A DNA stretch of 64,000 nucleotides from Bradyrhizobium sp. in8p8 (GCF_000426845.1 NZ_AUGD01000007.1:124001-188000), one strand, 5' to 3'. Numbered from the stretch's first letter, positions 53,323 through 61,963 are shown. Numbers and translations: made by a program. Notes: generated from the letters alone by a model not told the origin.

Positions 53323-53359
53323 GAACTCCGATCAAGAGAGTTCTCGCGGGGCCTGCGTC

Positions 53360-54073
53360 ATGTTGAACTCACCCGAGCCGACAAGGGGCGTCATCAGCGC
53401 CGAGCCCGAGCCGATCGAGCTCGACTGGTCCAAGAGCGCGCTTCTCATCATCGACATGCAGCGTGATTTTCTCGAGCCCGGCGGCTTCGGCGAAACGCTC
53501 GGCAACGACGTCAGCCAGCTTTCGCGCGCGGTGAAGCCGATCGGCGCGGTGCTGACGGCGGCGCGCGACGCCGGCATGCTGGTCATCCACACGCGCGAGG
53601 GGCATCTGCCTGATCTGTCCGACGCGCCAAGGGCGAAGATCGAACGCGGTGCGCCGAGCCTCCGCATCGGCGATGCCGGCCCGATGGGGCGCATTCTCAT
53701 CCGCGGTGAGGCGGGTCACGACATCATACCCGAGCTGTATCCGCTCGACAGCGAGATCGTGATCGACAAGCCGGGCAAGGGCGCCTTCTACGCCACCGAG
53801 CTGGGCGAGGTCCTCGAGAGGTACGGGATCGAGAATCTTCTGGTGTGCGGCGTCACGACGGAAGTGTGTGTGAACACCACGGTGCGTGAGGCCAATGACC
53901 GCGGCTATCGCTGCGTCGTCATCTCCGACGGCTGCGCATCCTACTTCCCCGAGTTTCATGCGATGGGCCTGAAGATGATCAAGGCCCAGGGCGGCATCTT
54001 CGGCTGGGTCGCGAGCTCAGCCGCAGTCTTGGAGGCGATGACGAGTTCGACCACTTTGGGGGCAACATCATGA
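53360..54073 (+). CDS. isochorismatase-family cysteine hydrolase
   Basis: A 237-residue cysteine hydrolase with the full triad: D32 (LLIIDMQRDF), K140 (KPGKGAFYATEL) and C170 (VCGVTTEVCVNTT). Family members split amides or carbamoyl compounds such as biuret, ureidoacrylate, N-carbamoylsarcosine or nicotinamide. The coupled permease and sigma-54 promoter point to scavenging of a nitrogen compound. Its stop overlaps the permease start by 4 bases. Confidence 0.88.
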   Translation: MLNSPEPTRGVISAEPEPIELDWSKSALLIIDMQRDFLEPGGFGETLGNDVSQLSRAVKPIGAVLTAARDAGMLVIHTREGHLPDLSDAPRAKIERGAPSLRIGDAGPMGRILIRGEAGHDIIPELYPLDSEIVIDKPGKGAFYATELGEVLERYGIENLLVCGVTTEVCVNTTVREANDRGYRCVVISDGCASYFPEFHAMGLKMIKAQGGIFGWVASSAAVLEAMTSSTTLGATS

Positions 54074-55737
54074 GCACATTGACGGGGACGACCGGCAAGT
54101 CTGAAATCGATGCGTCCGGGTTCAAGCCGGCGCTCTGGACATCGGGCGACTGGAACGCGCTTTTCGGCTTCGGCACCAACATTCTCGTCAACATGCTGGT
54201 GCTCACGGGACTCTTGCGCTTCGTGCTGAAGATGCCCGACAGCCTCGTGTTCGGCCGCATCCTGCCGGCGCTCGGGCTGATGATGTGCCTGTCGACCTTC
54301 TACTACGCGTACCTTGCCTACCGGCTGGCACAGAAAACGGGCCGCAACGACGTCTGCGCGCTGCCGTCCGGCGTCAGCGTGCCGCACATGTTCATCGTTA
54401 CCTTCGTGATCATGCTGCCAATCACGCTGAAAACCGGTGACCCGCTCAAGGGCTGGTCGGCTGGCCTCGTCTGGGTGTTCTTCCAGAGCTTCATTCTCAT
54501 GATCGGCGGTTTCATCGCTCCGTTCATCCGCAGAATCACCCCGCGAGCGGCGCTGCTCGGTACGCTGGCCGGTGTCTCCGTCACCTTCATTTCGATGCGG
54601 CCTGCGCTCGAAATGTACATGACGCCGCAGATTGGCTTGATCTGCTTCGCCATCATCCTGGTGAGCTGGTTCGGCGGCGTGAAATACTGGCGCGGCATTC
54701 CAGCGGGCCTCGTGGCCATCGCCGTCGGCATGATCATCGCATGGGGCTCGAACCTGTTCGGCCTTGGCCTCGACGGCATGAGCATCGCAGGCGTAGGCGC
54801 GGCCTTTGCCAATTTCGGCTTCTCGGTGCCAATTCCAGCGCTGGGTTATGTCTTCTCCGGCTTCGAATTCCTCGGCATCATCCTGGTCACCGCCATTCCG
54901 TTCGGCATCTATGACCTCGTCGAAGCCATGGACAATGTCGAGAGCGCGGAGGCTGCGGGCGACGACTACCCGACCACGCGCGTACTGACGGCGGATGGCG
55001 TTGTCAGCCTGATCGGCTGCCTGATGGGCAATCCCTTCATCAACGCAGTTTATATCGGTCATCCCGGCTGGAAAGCGATGGGAGGTCGGATCGGCTACTC
55101 CGCGGCGACAGGCATCATGGTGGTCGTGCTGTCCTGGTTCGGCATCATTTCGGTGCTGCTGGCGCTCGTACCCGTTGTCGCGATCTCGCCGATCCTGCTC
55201 TACATCGGCATGCTGATCGGTGCGCAGGCGTTCCAGACCACACCGGTCAAGCACGCGCCCGCCATCGTGCTGGCGCTGACCCCGCATCTGGCCGCCTGGG
55301 CCAAGCTCCAGATCGACACGATGCTCGGCTCCACCATGACAGCAGCAGCCACGGTTGGAGGCTTGGCGGCCGACAAGGCCGACGCGGTCAAGGCGGCCGC
55401 GATTGCCGCCCTGCCGCAGCAGGGCGTGTTCTATCATGGCCTCGAGGTGATGGGCGGGGGATCCATCCTCGGCGGGCTGATCCTCGGTGCGATCGGCGTC
55501 TTCATCATCGAACGCGATTTCGAGAAAGCGTCCGCCTTTGCGCTGGTCGGGGCGATCCTGACCTACTTCGGCTTCATGCACGGCGAGGCCGTCGGCATCG
55601 GCGGCGGCTTCGGCGTGACGCCCGCGGTCGCACTGGCCTACGCCGTGATGGCCGCCGGCCTGTTCGCAGCCGGCAAGCTCGGCACCAGCGAGCATTACGT
55701 CGCGCATCCGGAGATGACGGCCGCGCCGGCGGAGTAG
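54070..55737 (+). CDS. NCS2-like xanthine/uracil-type permease
   Basis: A 555-residue membrane protein with about 12-14 helices. Blocks such as RNDVCALPSGVSVPHMFIVT, GIPFGIYDLVEAMDN-like IPFGIYDLVEAMDN, GCLMGNPFINAVYIGHPGWK and GGGSILGGLILGAIG resemble the AzgA/NCS2 side of nucleobase permeases, more distantly than standard members. Start ATGA overlap with the hydrolase gene shows an operon. It likely imports the hydrolase substrate. Confidence 0.82.
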   Translation: MSTLTGTTGKSEIDASGFKPALWTSGDWNALFGFGTNILVNMLVLTGLLRFVLKMPDSLVFGRILPALGLMMCLSTFYYAYLAYRLAQKTGRNDVCALPSGVSVPHMFIVTFVIMLPITLKTGDPLKGWSAGLVWVFFQSFILMIGGFIAPFIRRITPRAALLGTLAGVSVTFISMRPALEMYMTPQIGLICFAIILVSWFGGVKYWRGIPAGLVAIAVGMIIAWGSNLFGLGLDGMSIAGVGAAFANFGFSVPIPALGYVFSGFEFLGIILVTAIPFGIYDLVEAMDNVESAEAAGDDYPTTRVLTADGVVSLIGCLMGNPFINAVYIGHPGWKAMGGRIGYSAATGIMVVVLSWFGIISVLLALVPVVAISPILLYIGMLIGAQAFQTTPVKHAPAIVLALTPHLAAWAKLQIDTMLGSTMTAAATVGGLAADKADAVKAAAIAALPQQGVFYHGLEVMGGGSILGGLILGAIGVFIIERDFEKASAFALVGAILTYFGFMHGEAVGIGGGFGVTPAVALAYAVMAAGLFAAGKLGTSEHYVAHPEMTAAPAE

Positions 55738-55761
55738 TGATGAATCGGAAGCCTTGCAAAA

Positions 55762-55783
55762 CGGCCGGGCGATGTCCCGGCCG
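55762..55783. terminator. bidirectional terminator between permease and soxA
   Basis: CGGCCGGG (55762-55769) and CCCGGCCG (55776-55783) form a perfect 8-bp stem flanked by AAAA on the left and CTTT on the right. It can serve the convergent permease and soxA transcripts. Confidence 0.6.
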
Positions 55784-55790
55784 CTTTGGT

Positions 55791-56569
55791 TCAGGGACGT
55801 ACCGCCGGCGTCTCCATTGGCAGGCCATGCGCCCGCGACATGAGGTAGAGCTCGAGCGCGACCAACTCGGGCGAGCCGTAGTCATAGGCTTGGGCGCGGA
55901 CGCCGGTCATGCAGCTGCGCAGCCGCCGCTCGAGCGATCCCAGCGTCTGCCATTCCAGCCGGTAGAGCGGATAGCCCGTCGGCTGTCCTTGCGTGATCGG
56001 CGCACCGGCAAGACGTTTGTCGAAGTTGTCGTCGTGGCAGTTGGTGCAGGCGAGGTTGAGTTGGCCCTGCCGCTGTGTGAAAAGCGCGCGGCCCCGGTCG
56101 ATGAAGGGTTTTACCTGGGGGTCTTCGCCGACGCTGATCGGAGTGCCACGTGATTGATGGGCGACGAAAGCGGACAGCGCCAGAAGGTCGCGACTCTCGT
56201 GAGGCAGCGGCGTTGCCTGCTGATGATTGGTGCGACAGAGATTGATGCGCTGGTCGAGCGCGACGGGGCGCGCAAGCGCCTTGTCGAAGGCGGGATAGCG
56301 AGCCGCAATGCCTTTCATGCTGCTGCGCGCATCGCCATGACAATCCGCGCAGGCCTTGTCAGCCACCCCTGTCTTCTTCGTCCAGAGCGCTTCGCCGTCG
56401 AGCACGAACAGCATGCCGGGGTTGCTGGTGTCGTCATCCTGCATGGTCGCGTCTCCAGGCCCATGAAGGCGTAGCCGGAGCGGCGTGCATCCGGTGGAAT
56501 TTCACCAGCGAGCAGGGCAGGAGCTGCGGCGAACAATGTGGCCGCCGCTATCGCGCGCCGGAGGCTCAT
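55791..56569 (-). pseudogene. soxA: sulfur-oxidation cytochrome SoxA, frameshifted
   Basis: SoxA with SoxX attaches sulfur compounds to SoxYZ. ATG 56569 overlaps the soxZ stop (ATGA) and starts a good signal peptide (MSLRRAIAAATLFAAAPALLAG-EIPPDARRSGYAFMG in outline). The frame then leaves the family near 56445-56449, and homology resumes in the next frame at MQDDDTSNPGMLFVLDGEAL. One base seems missing (CGACCATG instead of CGA-NCC-ATG). The rest is intact: haem site KACADCHG, the block NLCRTNHQQ, second haem ACTNCHD, and LRSCMTG. Either a real inactivation or a sequencing error. Confidence 0.78.
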
Positions 56570-56883
56570 TCGACAATAATCGACGCCGATGCAGTCGACG
56601 AATAGCCGTTGTCGCCGACCCACTCGAAGTCCAGCTTGCCGCTCTCCTTGGCCACCGTGAAGAACGACAAATATGGGTTCGCCGCGATCGCCGGAAACAG
56701 ATCAGCTCGAAAAACCTCCGTGCCGTTGTAACGGCAGGCAAAGGTCGTGATGATGTCGCGCGGCACCAGCTTTCCATCGACGGTGTGGCGGAAGCCTGTC
56801 TCCATGATGTGCGAGGTCAGCGTGCGAATCTCGATGATGTCGCCGCGCCTGGCTTTGGCCGGAACGTTGATGAGGGCGGCCAT
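56566..56883 (-). CDS. soxZ: thiosulfate carrier subunit SoxZ
   Basis: A 105-residue SoxZ, the partner of SoxY in carrying sulfur intermediates in the periplasm. KARRGDIIEIRTLTSHIMETGFRH is the characteristic start and FFTVAKESGKLDFEWVGDNG the second half. It overlaps soxY by one base and soxA by four bases, so the three are one translational unit. No own signal peptide, as usual: it is exported with SoxY. Confidence 0.93.
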   Translation of the reverse strand: MAALINVPAKARRGDIIEIRTLTSHIMETGFRHTVDGKLVPRDIITTFACRYNGTEVFRADLFPAIAANPYLSFFTVAKESGKLDFEWVGDNGYSSTASASIIVE

Positions 56884-57350
56884 CAGTTCATCTCCTCGGT
56901 GCAGGCGGCCAACGTTACGACGACGTCGGCGGCGGTTTGCCAGAACGTGTCGTCGGAGAGACGCGCGATTGCAACGACCTTCTGGGTGTCGGCGAGCCGA
57001 ATGCGCGTCGAGACCTGGGCTCGGCCGGAGGAGGGGCCAAGATAGAAATTGCCGATATTCGGCTGGGGGTTCTTCTCGTTGAAGATGTGGATGGACTTGA
57101 CGTGATCGTCCGCGGTCATCGGGCTCGCAACGCTCACCGTCATCGGCACGGTGTTTCCGTTTTCGACCAGCGGCGGAATGTCGAGCTTGACCTTGCCGGT
57201 GCGCAACTGCGCCTCACCGACGACGTTGCGGATTGCGGCGGTGAGCATGGCCGGCGTCGCTTCGACCGGCCGCAGGGTGACGATCGGGATCGTGCCCGCG
57301 GCCGTCACGCTACCGGCAAGGCTGAGGAATCGTCGTCGCGTGGTCGGCAT
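56883..57350 (-). CDS. soxY: thiosulfate carrier SoxY with unusual C-terminus
   Basis: A 155-residue SoxY with a twin-arginine signal (MPTTRRRFLSLAGSVTAAGT). The body matches SoxY (NTVPMTVSVASPMTADDHVKS, NPQPNIGNFYLGP, RIRLADTQKVVAIARLSD). In classical SoxY the cysteine that carries sulfur is in a final GGCGG. Here the end is VVVTLAAC-TEEMN, so the cysteine remains but lacks the glycine arm and has five residues after it. The start is ATG 57350; a TTG lies six bases upstream. Confidence 0.9.
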   Translation of the reverse strand: MPTTRRRFLSLAGSVTAAGTIPIVTLRPVEATPAMLTAAIRNVVGEAQLRTGKVKLDIPPLVENGNTVPMTVSVASPMTADDHVKSIHIFNEKNPQPNIGNFYLGPSSGRAQVSTRIRLADTQKVVAIARLSDDTFWQTAADVVVTLAACTEEMN

Positions 57351-57358
57351 GGGCAATC

Positions 57359-57988
57359 CTAGTCCCGAAGCGTTGCAAGAAAGGCCACGATGTCCTCGAT
57401 CTCCGCAGCCGACAAGATCGGCTTGCCGGCGAAGTTACGTCCGACCCTGACGAGGCCGTCCTTGCGATAATAGGACGGCATGATGGTGTCCGAATTCAAT
57501 CTCGAGGCATCGACCAGTCGAAGCCGCAACTGGCTCTCAGTCCATCGGTTCCCGGATCCGGCGAGGTCGGGCGCGAGATCGCCCTGGAACCGCGTTTCCG
57601 GAAACGGACCGGAATGGCAGAGGATGCAGGTCGTGGCGCGCGCGAGCACCAGAGCGCGGCCGCGTGCGGCGTCGCCGGGGGAGCCTGTGAGTGAGGCTGG
57701 AATGCCGTCGTCGACGATTGTGTAGGGGACGAGTTCCGCCGCCTTGGTCGATGACAGTGTGAGGCAGGCTGCAATGAATACGGCAATCGCGGATATCGGA
57801 CGGGATGCATGGGGGCGCCGCGAACTCCACTTACCGCTCCCGCTTGCGAGAGAGGTCGAGCGGAAGGCGAGGGTGAGGGTTGTTTCCTCTTGGGGGGTCT
57901 CGCGAACGGAGACACCCTCTCCCCAATTCTCCCCCGCAGGCGGGGGAGGGGGCGCACCGCGTTCATGCCGACGTGCTCGTCTCATCAT
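57359..57988 (-). CDS. soxX: sulfur-oxidation cytochrome SoxX, with repeat-derived N-terminus
   Basis: The core is a clear SoxX: signal h-region ISAIAVFIAACLTLSSTKA, haem motif CILCH in RATTCILCHSGPFPE, NRWTESQLRLRLVDASRLN, and Met ligand in SDTIMPSYYR. The only in-frame starts are ATG 57988 and 57985, three bases after the soxF stop. From there the frame runs through a dispersed repeat (57836-57957) before reaching the signal peptide, giving a 209-residue product with about 65 extra residues. No ATG, GTG or TTG lies between the repeat and the signal peptide. Expression and export of this SoxX are doubtful. Confidence 0.75.
   Translation of the reverse strand: MMRRARRHERGAPPPPPAGENWGEGVSVRETPQEETTLTLAFRSTSLASGSGKWSSRRPHASRPISAIAVFIAACLTLSSTKAAELVPYTIVDDGIPASLTGSPGDAARGRALVLARATTCILCHSGPFPETRFQGDLAPDLAGSGNRWTESQLRLRLVDASRLNSDTIMPSYYRKDGLVRVGRNFAGKPILSAAEIEDIVAFLATLRD
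57836..57957 (+). repeat. dispersed intergenic palindromic repeat, copy 2
   Basis: This copy has the same ordered blocks as the copy at 24328-24476, here on the plus strand: GCTCCCGCTTGCGAGAG, GGTGAGGGTTGTTTCCTCT, GGAGACACCCTCTCCCC and a final CCCCCGCAGGCGGGGG hairpin. It occupies what should be the 5' end of soxX, in the soxF-soxX junction, in an open frame for the minus strand. Confidence 0.7.
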
Positions 57989-57991
57989 GTA

Positions 57992-59263
57992 CTAGCCAAA
58001 CGTCTCCGCCGTGATGGTCTGAAACCAGCGCTCGGCTTCAGCCGACTCGCGGGCGCGCAGCTCGCGCGGCGCTTCGACCGGGCTGGTAGCGCCGCCTTCG
58101 ACCTCGGCGAAGATGTCGCCCCTGGGCTGGTAGTTGCCCGCGAGCGAGAAGCCGTAGCCGGGCGCGACGGTGCTGTAGCAGACCCCTGTGAGTCGTGGCG
58201 CCTCCGGTTTACGACCGGCGAGCAGGCCGACGATCGCGTTAGCGCAGGCCTTGCCCTGCGAGCTCGCAGCGGAGGCCGACTTGGGAACGCCGCCGCCGAG
58301 GCAGGCGTCGCCAATGACGTGGACGTTCGGGACAAGTTTCGACTCGAACGTGACAGGATCGATCGGGCACCAGCCGGTCGCATCCGCAGCGCCCGCGATC
58401 CCGGCGATGCGTCCCGCGCGTTGCGGTGGGATGACGTTGGCGACATCGGGGGTGTAGTTGCCGAACTCCGTGACGATGGTTCTTGTCGCGGGATCGACCG
58501 AGGTGACGCGGCCGCCTTGCGACAGCGCGACGCGCTCGATCATGTCGCCGTAGAGCTCCTTCCACGCCTTCTCGAATAGCCGCTGCTGGGAGAAACTGTC
58601 CTTGGCATCGAGGATCAGAACCTTCGAGCGCGGCTTCTTCGTCTTCAGGTAATGCGCGATCAGACTGGCGCGCTCGTACGGCGCGGGCGGGCAACGGGAG
58701 GGATTGGCCGGGATTGCGATGGCGACGGTGCCGCCGTCCGCCATCGCCTCCAATTGCCTGCGCAGCAGAAGCGTTTGCGCGCCAGCCTTCCAGGCGTGCG
58801 GCATCGTCTTCGATGCGGCGTCGTCATAGCCGGGCAGGGCATCGAGATGGAAATCGATGCCGGGCGAGAGTATGAGGCGATCATATGTCAGCGCGGCGCC
58901 ATCTGACGTGGTCACGATCCGCTTGTGCGGATCGATCATCTTGGCCGCCTGAACGACGACGGCGATGCCTTCGGCGGCGAGCCTGCCGTAGCCGAATTGT
59001 TGCGCCTCGATCTCGCGCAATCCCGCGATCACCTCGTTGCTGAACGGACACGAGATGAAAGTCTCGTTCGGCTCGATCAGGGTGACCACCAATTTTGGAT
59101 CGGCGCGCTTGAGCGCGCGGGCGCAAGCCGCGCCGCCGAAGCCGCCGCCCACTACGACGATCCGGCCCGCCGGTTGCGCGCGCAGGATCGAAGGCGCGGC
59201 GAGCGATGTGGCCGCGACGGCTATGCCGAGGACGGCATTCCGTCGTGTCACCGGCGCATTCAT
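57992..59263 (-). CDS. soxF: FCSD-type sulfide dehydrogenase flavoprotein (SoxF-like)
   Basis: A 423-residue exported flavoprotein: twin-arginine-like signal (TRRNAVLGIAVAATSLAAPS), FAD motif VVVGGGFGGAACARALK, FISCPFSNEVIAG with one redox cysteine, the C-terminal GVCYSTVAPGYGFSL with the other, and VHVIGDACLGGGVPKSASAA. These match the flavoprotein of flavocytochrome c sulfide dehydrogenase and SoxF, which oxidise sulfide or reactivate SoxYZ. No cytochrome subunit (SoxE) is adjacent. It is the first gene of the sox unit. Confidence 0.88.
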   Translation of the reverse strand: MNAPVTRRNAVLGIAVAATSLAAPSILRAQPAGRIVVVGGGFGGAACARALKRADPKLVVTLIEPNETFISCPFSNEVIAGLREIEAQQFGYGRLAAEGIAVVVQAAKMIDPHKRIVTTSDGAALTYDRLILSPGIDFHLDALPGYDDAASKTMPHAWKAGAQTLLLRRQLEAMADGGTVAIAIPANPSRCPPAPYERASLIAHYLKTKKPRSKVLILDAKDSFSQQRLFEKAWKELYGDMIERVALSQGGRVTSVDPATRTIVTEFGNYTPDVANVIPPQRAGRIAGIAGAADATGWCPIDPVTFESKLVPNVHVIGDACLGGGVPKSASAASSQGKACANAIVGLLAGRKPEAPRLTGVCYSTVAPGYGFSLAGNYQPRGDIFAEVEGGATSPVEAPRELRARESAEAERWFQTITAETFG

Positions 59264-59281
59264 GAGCCTTGTCCGGAAAAT

Positions 59282-59311
59282 GCTGCGGCGGCCCGTCGTG
59301 GCCGCCGCAGC
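59282..59311 (-). terminator. terminator after the molybdenum hydroxylase gene
   Basis: GCTGCGGCGGCC (59282-59293) and GGCCGCCGCAGC (59300-59311) are perfect complements. On the minus strand the hairpin is followed by ATTTTCC. It lies 5 bases after the stop at 59317, separating this gene from soxF, although soxF starts only 18 bases further. Confidence 0.65.
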
Positions 59312-59316
59312 TCTTG

Positions 59317-61503
59317 TTATGCGAAGGTGATGTTCTGGTCGCGCAGCGGCACCGAGCGAATGCGCTTGCCTGTCGCCGCGAAGTACGCGTTGAGTACCGC
59401 CGGGGCCGCGACGCCGATGGTCGGCTCGCCGACACCGCCCCAGAACCCGCCGCTCGGCACCATCACCGATTCGACCTTCGGCATCTCGCTGATGCGCATC
59501 GAGTTGTAGGTGTCGAAGTTGGTTTGCTCGATCCTGCCGTCCTTGACGGTGCAGCCGCCGTAGAACAGCGCGGAGAGGCCATAGACGAAGGATCCCGCGA
59601 TCTGCCGCTCCACCTGCGCCGGGTTGACGACGTAGCCGGGGTCGGTGGAGGCGACGATGCGATGCACCTTGATCTTGCTGCCATCTGTCACCGAGATCTC
59701 GGCGGCGCCCGCGACATAGCTCCCGTAGCCCATGACCTGCGCGATGCCGCGATAGACTCCCTGCGGCGCCGGCGTGTCCCAGCCGATCTTCTCGGCCACG
59801 GCATTGAGCACCGCAAGGTGCTTGGGGTGATTGCCCATCAGCTTGCGGCGGAACTCGAGCGGGTCCTGGCCTGCGGCATGGGCCAGCTCATCCATGAAGC
59901 ATTCCATGTAGATCGCATTTTGATTGACGTTGACGCCGCGCCAGAAACCGGGCGGAACGTGCGGGTTGCGCATCGCATGCTCGATCAGCAGGTTCGGCAC
60001 CGAATAGCCGAACGCGGCCTCTCCGGATTGGGCCACGCCCTGGAATGCGATGGGATCCATTCCGCTTTGCAGCGCCTCCGGGCGAAGCGAGAACAGGATC
60101 GATTGCCCGGACAGGCGGTAGTGCAGCGCAACGAGATTATTGTTGGCATCGAGCGCGCCCGTCATCTTGCACTGGCTGATCGGGTGATACCGGCCCTGCG
60201 CCATGTCCTCCTCGCGTGACCACAACAGCTTGATTGGCGTGCCCGGCATTTGCTTGGCGATCATGACCGCTTGGCGGACATAGTCGGTCTGGCCACGCCG
60301 GCCGAAGCCGCCGCCCGGCATCACCTTGTGCACGTCGCACTTCTCGGCCGGAAGGCCGGACGCCTCCAGCACAGCCGCGAAGGCCGCCTCGCCATTTTGC
60401 GTGCCGCACCAGACCTCGCATTTGTCTGCCGTATAGAGCGCGGTGGCGTTCATCGGCTCCATGGTGGCGTGGTTCTGGTAGGGATAGGAGTAGACGGCTT
60501 CCACTTTCTTGGCTGCGCTGGCGATCGCCGCCTTGGCATCGCCGTTCTTGTTGCCGACATAGGCCGGCTGCGAATCCTCGAGGCCCTCGGCCAGCCACTT
60601 CGCGATCGACGCGCTGGAGACCTTGGCGTTATCGCCCTCGTCCCAGGCGATCGGCAACGCGTCCAGCGCGGTCTTGGCGTGCCACCAGGTATCGGCAACG
60701 ACCGCGACCGCGGTATCGCCGACCTTGACCACTTTCTTGACGCCTTTCATGCCGGCGATCCTCGCTTCGTCGAAGCTCTTCAGCTTGCCGCCGAACACCG
60801 GGCAATCCTTGATCGCAGCATTGAGCATGCCGGGCAGCTTGACGTCGGCGCCGTAGATCATGGCACCGGTGGTCTTGTCGACGGTGTCGAGCCGCTTCAC
60901 ACCCTTGCCGATCAGCTTCCAGTCCTTCGGATCCTTCAGCTTGACATCCGGCGGCGGAGCCAGCTTGGCGGCGGCCTCTGCGACCTTGCCGTAGGTCGTT
61001 GTCCGGCCCGACGGCGTATGGGTGATGACACTGCTGGACACCGTGCACTCGGACGCCGGCACTTTCCACGCATCGGCGGCGGCCTGGATCAGCATCACGC
61101 GCGCAGTTGCGCCGCCTTTGCGAACATAGTCCTGCGAGGAGCGGATGCCGCGGCTGCCTCCGGTCGAGAAATCGCCCCAGACGCGCTTGCGGGCGACACT
61201 CTGGCCGGGAGTCGGATATTCAGTCGTGACCTTGGTCCAGTCGCATTCGAGTTCCTCTGCGACGAGCTGAGCGAGGCCGGTGAGCGAACCCTGGCCCATC
61301 TCGGAGCGGGCGACGCGGATCACTACCGTGTCATCCGGCCTGACCACGACCCAGGCGCCGATCTCCGGCGAGCCGTCGGCGGCGCGCACCACGGCGGGGC
61401 CGCCGAAGGGAATGTCGAGGCCGATTGCGAGGCCGGCACCGAGGGTGGCGCTTCCAATCACGAAAGCGCGACGGTTCATCCTGGGAGAGACGTGCTTGTT
61501 CAT
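59317..61503 (-). CDS. xanthine dehydrogenase family molybdopterin-binding subunit (IorB-like)
   Basis: A 728-residue large subunit of an aldehyde or N-heterocycle hydroxylase. A twin-arginine signal (NRRAFVIGSATLGAGLAIGL) implies export of the folded enzyme. Blocks such as RSEMGQGSLTGLAQLVAEEL, GGGFGRRGQTDYV, PPGFWRGVNVNQNAIYMECF and the final GVGEPTIGVAAPAVLNA, where GE carries the catalytic glutamate, match isoquinoline 1-oxidoreductase beta subunits. It pairs with the iron-sulfur subunit gene 10 bases upstream. The substrate is unknown. Confidence 0.9.
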   Translation of the reverse strand: MNKHVSPRMNRRAFVIGSATLGAGLAIGLDIPFGGPAVVRAADGSPEIGAWVVVRPDDTVVIRVARSEMGQGSLTGLAQLVAEELECDWTKVTTEYPTPGQSVARKRVWGDFSTGGSRGIRSSQDYVRKGGATARVMLIQAAADAWKVPASECTVSSSVITHTPSGRTTTYGKVAEAAAKLAPPPDVKLKDPKDWKLIGKGVKRLDTVDKTTGAMIYGADVKLPGMLNAAIKDCPVFGGKLKSFDEARIAGMKGVKKVVKVGDTAVAVVADTWWHAKTALDALPIAWDEGDNAKVSSASIAKWLAEGLEDSQPAYVGNKNGDAKAAIASAAKKVEAVYSYPYQNHATMEPMNATALYTADKCEVWCGTQNGEAAFAAVLEASGLPAEKCDVHKVMPGGGFGRRGQTDYVRQAVMIAKQMPGTPIKLLWSREEDMAQGRYHPISQCKMTGALDANNNLVALHYRLSGQSILFSLRPEALQSGMDPIAFQGVAQSGEAAFGYSVPNLLIEHAMRNPHVPPGFWRGVNVNQNAIYMECFMDELAHAAGQDPLEFRRKLMGNHPKHLAVLNAVAEKIGWDTPAPQGVYRGIAQVMGYGSYVAGAAEISVTDGSKIKVHRIVASTDPGYVVNPAQVERQIAGSFVYGLSALFYGGCTVKDGRIEQTNFDTYNSMRISEMPKVESVMVPSGGFWGGVGEPTIGVAAPAVLNAYFAATGKRIRSVPLRDQNITFA

Positions 61504-61513
61504 GAGCGGCTCC

Positions 61514-61963
61514 CTACGCGCTTGCGATCATGTGGATCGCCTCGCGCACCTGCTGGAAGGTGCCGCAGCGGCAGATATTGGTGATGGCCTCGTCGATATC
61601 GGCGTCTGTCGGCTTCGGCTTCTCGTTCAGCAGCGCCGCTACCGCCATGATCATGCCGCTCTGGCAATAGCCGCATTGCGGCACGTCCTGGGCGATCCAG
61701 GCTTCCTGTACCTTGTGCAGCGAATCTCTGGATGCGAGCCCTTCGATCGTGGTGATCTTCTTGCCCTCGGCCTCGCTGACCGAGATTCCACAGGAGCGCA
61801 TCGCCACGCCATCGAGGTGAACGGTGCAGGCGCCGCATTGTGCGATGCCGCAGCCGTATTTGGTGCCGGTCAGGCCTGCATTCTCGCGGATCGCCCAGAG
61901 CAGCGGCGTATCCGGCTCGACGTCGAGGGTGAAGGTTTTTCCGTTGATTGTTAGGTTTGCCAT
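61514..61963 (-). CDS. [2Fe-2S] small subunit of the molybdenum hydroxylase (IorA-like)
   Basis: A 149-residue iron-sulfur subunit with two clusters: plant-ferredoxin type CGIAQCGACTVHLDG plus AMRSCG, and the second cluster CGYCQSGMIM with ICRCGTFQQVREAI. The arrangement is that of the small subunits of isoquinoline oxidoreductase and similar enzymes. The start is ATG 61963. No signal of its own, as usual: it is carried out with the large subunit. Confidence 0.92.
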   Translation of the reverse strand: MANLTINGKTFTLDVEPDTPLLWAIRENAGLTGTKYGCGIAQCGACTVHLDGVAMRSCGISVSEAEGKKITTIEGLASRDSLHKVQEAWIAQDVPQCGYCQSGMIMAVAALLNEKPKPTDADIDEAITNICRCGTFQQVREAIHMIASA

